Shown here: in pieces, positions 1-4,616 of the stretch
Numbering within the stretch: the first letter of the stretch is position 1
Layout: the number at the start of each line of letters is the position of its first letter
NCBI GenBank assembly: GCA_021820785.1
Contig: JAKADE010000193.1
Span: 1-5,883 of the forward strand
DNA from: Pseudomonadota bacterium
GTDB lineage: Bacteria > Pseudomonadota > Gammaproteobacteria > Steroidobacterales > Steroidobacteraceae
DNA length: 5,883 nucleotides
Direction of reading: 5' to 3'
The notes under the pieces: model-generated
What the model was told of the DNA's origin: nothing
Databases searched by the model: none
Seen by the model: only the letters and a program-made list of their open reading frames with translations
Position numbers and translations under genes: made by a program

Positions 1-35
1 CACAGCGACGCCACTCGTTGCAAAAACCAGTTCAT
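1..35 (-). CDS. possible 5' end of a gene running off the left edge
   Basis: On the minus strand an ATG at 35-33 opens a frame with no stop up to the window edge, reading MNWFLQRVASL. A purine-rich GGGCGGGACG stretch lies a little upstream, and the spacing is only loosely right for a ribosome binding site. The hydrophobic/basic start could be the head of a membrane or exported protein, but eleven residues cannot identify a family. It would be co-directional with the hydrolase and begin about 60 bp after its stop, so it might be the next gene of the same transcript. In GC-rich DNA a short open frame is expected by chance, so this is a weak call. Confidence 0.25.
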   Translation of the reverse strand, partial: MNWFLQRVASL

Positions 36-95
36 GCCGTCGTCCCGCCCGCTGCCCGCCGCGGCGAATCCCCCCGCCCGCTCACGCCGTCCGAC

Positions 96-674
96 TCAGT
101 CGCAGGAGAGCGTGGGCAGATCGAGCGCTATGAGAAAGTACTCGAACAGATTCTGGATCACGCGGATCTGGTTGTGCAGGTTGTGGTCGCTGTCGAGCAG
201 ATGCAGCGCCGCGCGGCAGCTCTGCGCGAAGCGCACGCTGTGCTCGTAGGGCACGACCTCGTCGCGCCACCCGTGCACCACGGCGGCCGGGCAATCGACA
301 ATGCCCGGGCGCAGCGGCGGCAGCTCGGCAAAATACAGCGCCGGGGCCATCAGAAAGATCCCCCGCGCGTGCAACACCGAGGCGCTGGCGACGGTGACGT
401 AACCGCCGAGGCTCGAGCCGACGAGCACCAGGTCCCCGCTCAACTCCTTGCAGTATTCGGCGAGCCGGGCAATCCGCTCGCGCGGCGCATCGAGGCCCCG
501 ATAGTCGACCGAATGCGCCTCGTAGCCTTCGCTGCGCACCACTTCGGCGAGCGCCGTGATCTTGCGGCCCCACGGGCCGCTCGCCTGGCCGTGCGAGAAG
601 ACCACGTGTCGCTGCGGTACGGCCTCGGCGGGGGCGCCGGAGCGCTCCTGCGGGGAAGGCGCCTGTTCACTCAT
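96..674 (-). CDS. small alpha/beta hydrolase (serine esterase-like)
   Basis: The 192-residue protein has the layout of a compact alpha/beta hydrolase. A first strand and oxyanion-side HG occur in VVFSHGQASGPWG (residues 24-36). The nucleophile elbow is GSSLGG (86-91), with Ser88 as the predicted nucleophile. The acid is Asp138 in HGWRDEVVP and the base is His164 in DSDHNLH. There is no signal peptide or membrane segment, so it is probably cytoplasmic. The first 20 residues are a Pro/Ala/Glu-rich linker, and the start at 674 is the ATG nearest the conserved core. The ribosome binding site is weak (only CGG just before the ATG). The gene begins 52 bp after the sheath-like gene on the same strand with no obvious terminator between, so the two are probably co-transcribed. 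The order resembles small predicted hydrolases of the YqiA/RBBP9 kind. The substrate cannot be told from sequence; a carboxylesterase or thioesterase role is an inference. Confidence 0.88.
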   Translation of the reverse strand: MSEQAPSPQERSGAPAEAVPQRHVVFSHGQASGPWGRKITALAEVVRSEGYEAHSVDYRGLDAPRERIARLAEYCKELSGDLVLVGSSLGGYVTVASASVLHARGIFLMAPALYFAELPPLRPGIVDCPAAVVHGWRDEVVPYEHSVRFAQSCRAALHLLDSDHNLHNQIRVIQNLFEYFLIALDLPTLSCD

Positions 675-726
675 CCGGTAATGATGCCGTCAAACGCCGC
701 GCGAGGCCATAGGCGACGCGGCGCGC

Positions 727-2313
727 TCAGTGACGGAGCGCAAACTCCGCCGGACTGTAGGCGCTCGGGCGCATCGCCAGGCGATTGACCGACACCGGGC
801 GGGCACGGCTTGCCTCCTGCTGGTGACTGACCAGCCAGGTATCGAATTCCCCGGGACGGCGCGCGGCGATGCCGAACAGCAGATTGACCGAACCGGCGGC
901 GATCGACTGCGCGGGGTTGATGCGCTCGTCGCACACCACGAAATAGCGCTCATCGCGCGAGTCGCCGGCGAATGCCCCTTCGGCGGCGAGCCGCGCCAGA
1001 TACGCATCGACCAGCGAGCAGCCGCGCGCCCAAGTGGCCGGAACGTTCTGCTCGAAGAGCATCCAGCGCGTGCCGCGCTCGACGCTCGCCGCGATGCGCA
1101 GCGCCAGGCGCCGCGCGTTGAGAAACGACCAGTCGGGCGATCCCCCGGCGCCGGCGGCCAGCGTACGCGCACTGACCGCCGCGGCCGCACCGGCGCGACT
1201 CGCCGAGAGCGTATTGATCCCCGCGAGCGCCAGACGCAGCCGCTGCGCCGCGGAAATCTCGAGGGCCGGCTGCAGCCCGGCGCGCAGGACCGGCTCCTCC
1301 TCGGCGCTCGCCGCGAGCCCGCTTTCCTCGGCCCGCGACAGCAGCCCCGCGGCAGCCCCGCAGCAGGCGAACGTCTCGATCCGCCCGCGCAGCCGGTCGA
1401 ACGCGCGCAGCCGCGGGTAGTACATCACCGCGTGATCGCTGCGGAACGGCCATTTGCGCATCGCCTCGAGCGCCGTCTGCGGGCTGTCCCAGGCCGCCGG
1501 CGGGTCGACGATGAGCAGCGCATGACGTTCCCGGCACAGACGGGCCGCCACGAGCAGCGTGCCGAGGCCGACATCCTGTTCGCGGCCGAGCGGCGGGATA
1601 CAGAGAAAATCGAACTGCTCGTCGCGCAGCGCGAACAGGCCCGTACGCTCGGCGGCCGAGCCGATCAGGTCGTAATCGGTGACCGGCGCGCCGTCATCCC
1701 CGTCGCTGTTCGAGCCGACGTAGCCGATGCCGACCCCACCGGCGCCGGGCGGGGAGCGATCCGGGCGCTGCGCCGGCAGCGGCGGGATGACCCGCACGAG
1801 CTGTGAGTGCAGCAGCACTCCGGTGAGACAGCGCTCCGCGCCGCTCGCGACCGACAGGCGGCGGAAGATTTCCTGATCCTCGACGCGCTCGGATCCGGCC
1901 GCGCGCGTGCGCTGCACCACCAGGTTGAACAGCTCGTCGGTCTCGGCGATGCCGTCGTAGTCTACGGAGGCGCGCAGATATTCGCGCGAGCCGGGCTGAA
2001 GACCGGCGAGCCGCAGCGTCTCGGCCCCGGCCGGCAGTGTCAGCGTCGGGGCACGCGCACCGTTGGCGACGCGCACCACGAGGGCACGACTGGCGCCGCT
2101 GGCGAAGAACTGTTCCACGGCGTAGGAGAGCGTCGAGGGCTGCCACAGCCCGCCGAAGATCTGTTGGAATTCCGCGAAACTTCCGACCGGTACCGCGCGG
2201 TTGAGCGGCCCCTTGAGGGTTCGGCCGACGAATGCGGTGACGGGCTGGCGATGCGCCACCGCCGGCTCTGTGTCACTGACCTGGAGGGAAAGGCCCGGAC
2301 CGCCTTCTACCAC
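727..2313 (-). CDS. contractile tail-sheath family protein, apparently orphan
   Basis: This 528-residue protein has the successive signature blocks of phage-tail and contractile-injection-system sheath proteins, which polymerise around an inner tube and contract. Near the N-terminus are AFVGRTLKGPLN (27-38), a SFAEFQQIFGG block (45-55), YAVEQFFASGASRALVVRV (64-82) and SDGDDGAP (203-210). Next come RTGLFAL...DFLCIPP (223-241), LLIVDPPAAWDSP (266-278) and the strand MYYPRLR..DRLRGRIETFACCGAAAGL (297-324). The C-terminal part has LAGINTLS (363-370), DWSFLNARRLALRIAASVERG (394-414), WMLFEQNVPATWA (417-429) and YFVVCDERINP (457-467), ending in NLLFGIAARRPGEF. The middle domain has the subtilisin-like sheath fold; no catalytic triad is expected. 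The N-terminal arm normally reading PGVYVEE is only PGLSLQV here. The usual W-K-A-P motif after the GxxAG block is missing, and about 29 residues follow the usual C-terminal end. The GTG at 2313 is the only plausible start: a TAA lies eight codons upstream in frame, and GGGGA sits 7 nt before it. No tube, baseplate or ATPase gene is nearby. Family assignment is firm; function is unknown. Confidence 0.88.
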   Translation of the reverse strand: MVEGGPGLSLQVSDTEPAVAHRQPVTAFVGRTLKGPLNRAVPVGSFAEFQQIFGGLWQPSTLSYAVEQFFASGASRALVVRVANGARAPTLTLPAGAETLRLAGLQPGSREYLRASVDYDGIAETDELFNLVVQRTRAAGSERVEDQEIFRRLSVASGAERCLTGVLLHSQLVRVIPPLPAQRPDRSPPGAGGVGIGYVGSNSDGDDGAPVTDYDLIGSAAERTGLFALRDEQFDFLCIPPLGREQDVGLGTLLVAARLCRERHALLIVDPPAAWDSPQTALEAMRKWPFRSDHAVMYYPRLRAFDRLRGRIETFACCGAAAGLLSRAEESGLAASAEEEPVLRAGLQPALEISAAQRLRLALAGINTLSASRAGAAAAVSARTLAAGAGGSPDWSFLNARRLALRIAASVERGTRWMLFEQNVPATWARGCSLVDAYLARLAAEGAFAGDSRDERYFVVCDERINPAQSIAAGSVNLLFGIAARRPGEFDTWLVSHQQEASRARPVSVNRLAMRPSAYSPAEFALRH

Positions 2314-2320
2314 CGATGTA

Positions 2321-2325
2321 TCCCC
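2321..2325 (-). promoter_or_regulatory. ribosome binding site of the sheath-like gene
   Basis: GGGGA on the minus strand lies 7 nt before the GTG at 2313. An in-frame TAA a few codons upstream leaves no other ATG, GTG or TTG, so this site fixes the non-ATG start. Confidence 0.6.
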
Positions 2326-2356
2326 GCGGCGTTGTTATTGGTCGTACGGCGCGCGG

Positions 2357-2365
2357 ACTCTACCA
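2357..2365 (-). promoter_or_regulatory. candidate extended -10 promoter for the sheath-hydrolase pair
   Basis: The 106-bp gap between the L,D-transpeptidase stop and the sheath-like start contains TGGTAGAGT on the minus strand. This is a TG-n extended -10 with a -10 box matching TATAAT at four of six positions. A start site about 7 nt downstream would give a leader of roughly 37 nt before the GTG. No -35 box is seen at 16-18 bp, which is tolerable for an extended -10. Just upstream, 2368-2398 can form an imperfect GC-rich hairpin (GGTGC pairing with GCACC, inner GGCC pairing with GGCC, one bulge). It has no U-tract, so it is not a convincing terminator for the transpeptidase gene. The call rests on pattern only. 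Confidence 0.3.
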
Positions 2366-2419
2366 CAGGTGCCAGGCGGCCTGCGCCGCGGCCGCACCCT
2401 GACGCCCCCCGGGCGCGAT

Positions 2420-3652
2420 TCAGGACGCGTGTACGGCTCGCGCGCCGGAGGCGCGAGGATCTGCAGGCTTGTCCTTGCCCTGCGCCTCGCGCTTGTCTTT
2501 GAGCGACGCGTCGTAGCGGGCCATGATCTTGCGGAACTCGGCGGTGCTGAGCGGCAGGCCGCTCTTGCCGTTCCAGGCCGAGCCCTTCGGCACGCGGTTC
2601 TGCACGAGCGTCGCCTGCAGGCCGGAGCCGACCAGACCGCGGCCGGACACCGGAAGCGGCACGACCTTCGGTGTCGCGACGAGCGCGCGGACACGGCTCC
2701 AGTCGATGCGCTCGCGCGCGCGCGCCAGCCGATGGATCAGCTGGTGCGTCAGCATCCGGTCGAGCAGCGTGGCATTGGTCTTCCACGGCCGCTTGTCGTC
2801 CTGCAGCGGACCATAGGCCTGCATGTACAGCCGCCCGTGCTTCCAGCCGAACAGATACGGCTGATTGACGACCCGCACCTGCGTGCCGTTCGGCACCTGG
2901 CGGAACAGCTGCTTGATGTCCTCCGGGTACAGGTGGATGCAGCCGTGGCTGACGCGCCGGCCGACGCCGGCGGGCTTGTCGGTGCCGTGGATCAGATAGC
3001 CGGCCCAGGCGAGCGGCATCGCATACTGGCCGAGCGGATTGTTCGGGCCGGCCGGCACCACGTGCGGCAGCGGCACGCCCTCGTGGGCATGCTCGGCGAG
3101 AATCGAGCGCGGCACGATCCAGGCCGGATGCGCGATGTGTCCGACCACGTGGGTCACGCCCGTCGGGGTCGGCCAGCCGAGCCGGCCGATGCCGACCGGG
3201 TGGGTGATCACGACCTGCGGCTGTCCGGGGCGGTGCGGCGGAAAGTAGAACAGGCGCATCGCCGCCAGGTCGACGACGATGCCCACGTGCGGTGCGTCGG
3301 GCAGGATGAATTGCGTCGGCACCACCACCGGCGTGCCGACCGGCGCCAGCCACGGGTCAACCTTCGGGTTGGCGTGGCGGATCGCGTCGTACCCCACGTC
3401 GAACTCGCGTGCGACGTCAGAAAGCACCTGATGCGGCTTCAGCCGCACGATCTGGACCCGGCCGATCACATCCTGACCCGGCTTCAGCACGAAGCGCTCG
3501 GTCTGGATGGGGGGCGGCAGGGCACTCTGGGCTGCAACGGATGCCGCGGCGCCGGCAGGTGCGGTGGCAGTGCGGGCCACGGCCGTGGCGCAGGCGAGCG
3601 CCGTCAGGGGCAGGAAAACGGCGAAGGTGACGCAGAAGTTGACGCGTTTCAT
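2420..3652 (-). CDS. exported L,D-transpeptidase with LysM-like domain
   Basis: This 410-residue enzyme of the ErfK/YbiS/YcfS/YnhG type would make 3-3 peptidoglycan cross-links or attach proteins to the stem peptide in the periplasm. Residues 1-26 form a signal peptide (MKR, hydrophobic core, AVA before Arg27). An Ala/Pro-rich linker runs to about 50. Residues 54-118 are a LysM-like binding module (HQVLSDVAREFDVGYDAI, then NPKVDPWLAPVGTPVVVPT). The YkuD catalytic domain covers about 122-264, with IHGTDKP (221-227) and RRVSHGCIHL (232-241). Cys238 is the predicted nucleophile, with His236 and His222. VRVVNQPYLFGWKHGRLYMQAY closes the conserved part, as in YbiS-like enzymes. About 125 further residues, ending in a Lys/Arg-rich tail (384-396), make it longer than the roughly 300-residue E. 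coli enzymes. The start is the ATG next to the signal peptide, with GAGG unusually close (2 nt). Which of cross-linking or lipoprotein attachment it performs cannot be read from the sequence. Confidence 0.95.
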   Translation of the reverse strand: MKRVNFCVTFAVFLPLTALACATAVARTATAPAGAAASVAAQSALPPPIQTERFVLKPGQDVIGRVQIVRLKPHQVLSDVAREFDVGYDAIRHANPKVDPWLAPVGTPVVVPTQFILPDAPHVGIVVDLAAMRLFYFPPHRPGQPQVVITHPVGIGRLGWPTPTGVTHVVGHIAHPAWIVPRSILAEHAHEGVPLPHVVPAGPNNPLGQYAMPLAWAGYLIHGTDKPAGVGRRVSHGCIHLYPEDIKQLFRQVPNGTQVRVVNQPYLFGWKHGRLYMQAYGPLQDDKRPWKTNATLLDRMLTHQLIHRLARARERIDWSRVRALVATPKVVPLPVSGRGLVGSGLQATLVQNRVPKGSAWNGKSGLPLSTAEFRKIMARYDASLKDKREAQGKDKPADPRASGARAVHAS

Positions 3653-3660
3653 AGCCTCGT

Positions 3661-3669
3661 ATTATGACA
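3661..3669 (-). promoter_or_regulatory. candidate extended -10 just before the L,D-transpeptidase gene
   Basis: TGTCATAAT on the minus strand is a TG-n extended -10 with a five-of-six match to TATAAT. It is the only A/T-rich element between the upstream terminator (ending at 3703) and the ATG at 3652. No -35 box is present at 16-18 bp. Used as a promoter it would start transcription at about 3654, giving an almost leaderless mRNA that omits the GAGG at 3658-3655. The match may therefore be fortuitous, or the message may be leaderless. Confidence 0.3.
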
Positions 3670-3702
3670 GCTCGTCCGCCGTTTCGGGGTTTGGCGACAG
3701 CG

Positions 3703-3734
3703 AAAAAAGCCCCGATCCGGGGGCGGATCGGGGC
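3703..3734 (-). terminator. strong intrinsic terminator of the 68-residue gene
   Basis: Read on the minus strand, GCCCCGATCCG, a 4-nt CCCC loop and CGGATCGGGGC form a perfect 11-bp stem (3734-3724 with 3719-3709), followed directly by six T (3708-3703). It lies 45 nt after the stop of the 68-residue gene and 50 nt before the L,D-transpeptidase ATG. It therefore isolates the two co-directional genes from each other. On the plus strand no U-tract follows the stem, so it works in one direction only. Confidence 0.92.
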
Positions 3735-3779
3735 GATGTGGCGGATGAGCGTCCAGCGCCCGTCCGTCCAGGGGGTTCT

Positions 3780-3986
3780 TCAGTGCAGCCGCGCCCAGTG
3801 CAGAATCCGGATGTCCTCGGATTCCAGGTTGAAATTCACCGCCAGCAGCGAACGCAGTTCGCCGAGTTCGCGCCGGTCGCGCAGCGGCACGCTCAGTTCC
3901 TCCACGCCGCTCCACTCGTGCGTCATCGGGCTCTCGGGCTCGACGCCGCCACCGGTGAGGAAGTGCGTGTAATACTTCACGGCCAC
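3780..3986 (-). CDS. small protein of unknown function (68 aa)
   Basis: I do not recognise this family. The product is a soluble, mildly acidic 68-residue protein without signal peptide or membrane segment. It begins MAVKYYTHFLTGGG, has a SGVEELSVPLRDRRELGELRSLLAVNF stretch (residues 26-52) suggesting a strand followed by an amphipathic helix, and ends ESEDIRILHWARLH, which looks like a final strand. The start is a GTG at 3986 with AGG 8 nt upstream. An in-frame TAG four codons upstream limits the start to this codon or the GTG two codons later (3980). It is followed by a textbook intrinsic terminator and is divergent from greB across 108 bp. This isolated unit with its own terminator, plus a protein-like composition rich in Tyr, His, Trp and Leu rather than Arg/Ala/Pro, argues for a real gene. 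A small interaction or regulatory protein is possible but unsupported. Confidence 0.75.
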   Translation of the reverse strand: MAVKYYTHFLTGGGVEPESPMTHEWSGVEELSVPLRDRRELGELRSLLAVNFNLESEDIRILHWARLH

Positions 3987-4032
3987 GATCGAAGCCTAAC
4001 GCCCCGACCGCCGGACGGACCGTGATGCCGTG

Positions 4033-4056
4033 CGCAGATTGTCGCGATTCTGCGAC
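4033..4056. promoter_or_regulatory. overlapping inverted repeats between the divergent genes
   Basis: In the 108-bp divergent intergenic region CGCAGA (4033-4038) and TCTGCG (4049-4054) form a 6-bp inverted repeat with a 10-bp spacer. GTCGC (4041-4045) and GCGAC (4052-4056) form an overlapping 5-bp repeat with a 6-nt spacer. This could be an operator shared by greB and the 68-residue gene, or a leader hairpin in the greB mRNA. Short repeats like this arise by chance in GC-rich DNA, so confidence is low. No good sigma70 promoter is visible in this interval on either strand. Confidence 0.2.
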
Positions 4057-4094
4057 CGCGGCCGCCCGCGGCGCCGGCACGGACCGCACAGACC

Positions 4095-4598
4095 ATGAGC
4101 CGCTACCGCCCCCCCTCGCCTGCCTCCTCGCAATACATCACGCCGCAGGGCGCGGCACGGCTGCGCGAGGAGCTCGATGCGCTGTGGCGCATCGAGCGGC
4201 CCCAGGTGACCCGGGCCGTGGCCGAGGCGGCCGCCCAGGGGGACCGCTCGGAGAACGCCGAGTACACCTACGGCAAGCGACGCCTGCGTGAGATCGACCG
4301 GCGCGTGCGCTACCTGCGCAAGCGGCTCGAGGGCATGGTGATCGTGGAGCAGCCGCCGTCTGATCCGCGCCGCGTGTTCTTCGGCGCCTGGGTGACGCTG
4401 GAGACCGAAACGGGGGAGGAAATCCGCTACCGCATCGTCGGTCCGGACGAGATCGACCGCGAACCGGGCTTCATCAGCATGGACTCCCCGCTCGCCCGCG
4501 CACTGATGGGGCGGCGCCTCGATGACGAGTTCAGCGTCGAGCTGCCGGGCGGCCTGCGCCGCTTCGTCATCGTCGAGGTCGCCTATCCCGCGCCCTGA
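4095..4598 (+). CDS. greB: transcription elongation factor GreB
   Basis: GreB inserts its N-terminal coiled coil into the RNA polymerase secondary channel and stimulates cleavage of backtracked RNA, rescuing stalled complexes. The coiled coil spans about residues 13-85. Its tip loop [20 protein letters not shown] (49-68) carries the two acidic residues (Asp50, Glu53) that in Gre factors help hold the catalytic magnesium. The [13 protein letters not shown] wording and the LWRIERPQV helix are GreB-like rather than GreA-like. The C-terminal FKBP-like domain (about 94-165) shows [25 protein letters not shown] and [13 protein letters not shown], all typical of the family. At 167 residues it is slightly longer than the 158-residue E. 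coli protein, mainly through an N-terminal Pro/Ser-rich extension. The ATG at 4095 lacks a clear Shine-Dalgarno sequence. The gene stands alone on the plus strand, divergent from the 68-residue gene and converging on hss. Confidence 0.96.
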   Translation: MSRYRPPSPASSQYITPQGAARLREELDALWRIERPQVTRAVAEAAAQGDRSENAEYTYGKRRLREIDRRVRYLRKRLEGMVIVEQPPSDPRRVFFGAWVTLETETGEEIRYRIVGPDEIDREPGFISMDSPLARALMGRRLDDEFSVELPGGLRRFVIVEVAYPAP

Positions 4599-4616
4599 GG
4601 CGCCTACCAGGCGACC
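4577..4616. terminator. nested hairpin across the converging greB and hss stops
   Basis: GGTCGCCT (4577-4584) and AGGCGACC (4609-4616) form a perfect 8-bp outer stem. GCGCC (4590-4594) and GGCGC (4599-4603) form a perfect 5-bp inner stem around the tetraloop CTGA. Symmetric 5-nt internal loops separate the two stems. The structure covers both stop codons and the whole 5-bp gap. There is no U-tract on either side, so it is not a canonical intrinsic terminator. It may end or protect the 3' ends of both transcripts. The outer stem partly reflects the fact that both proteins end in a Val-Ala codon pair. Confidence 0.35.

Noticed and set aside
18..788. A 256-codon plus-strand open frame opposite the hydrolase
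   Set aside because: It overlaps the hydrolase, which has a complete catalytic triad, and runs across the hydrolase-sheath gap. Its composition is typical of a shadow frame.
730..1806. A 358-codon plus-strand open frame opposite the sheath-like gene
   Set aside because: Arg-rich shadow translation without recognisable domains. The minus strand holds the continuous sheath signature over the same bases.
2359..2376. Sigma-54-like TGGCAC element upstream of the sheath-like gene
   Set aside because: The -24 half fits, but the -12 half lacks the required GC (GTAG instead of TTGC), so a sigma-54 promoter is not supported.
2713..2725. Alternating (CG)n tract with Z-DNA potential
   Set aside because: It encodes an Ala/Arg helix in the L,D-transpeptidase and is short; codon usage in GC-rich DNA explains it.
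2307..3353. A 348-codon minus-strand open frame overlapping the L,D-transpeptidase in another frame
   Set aside because: It is a frame-shifted shadow rich in Arg, Ala, Gly and Pro, with no motif and no plausible start context.
3572..3652. Lipoprotein signal with Cys21 in the L,D-transpeptidase leader
   Set aside because: The residues before Cys21 are Ala-Leu-Ala, not a good lipobox (Leu-Ala/Ser-Gly/Ala), while AVA at 24-26 is a good signal peptidase I site.
96..3652. Remnant prophage containing the sheath-like gene
   Set aside because: No integrase, att repeat, tRNA, other structural phage gene or composition shift is visible. One sheath gene alone does not support a prophage call within this window, although the left side is cut off.
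2201..3667. A 488-codon plus-strand open frame opposite the L,D-transpeptidase
   Set aside because: Arg/Ala/Gly/His-rich translation with no family motif, lying opposite a gene with a signal peptide and complete catalytic motifs. Long antisense frames are expected in GC-rich DNA.
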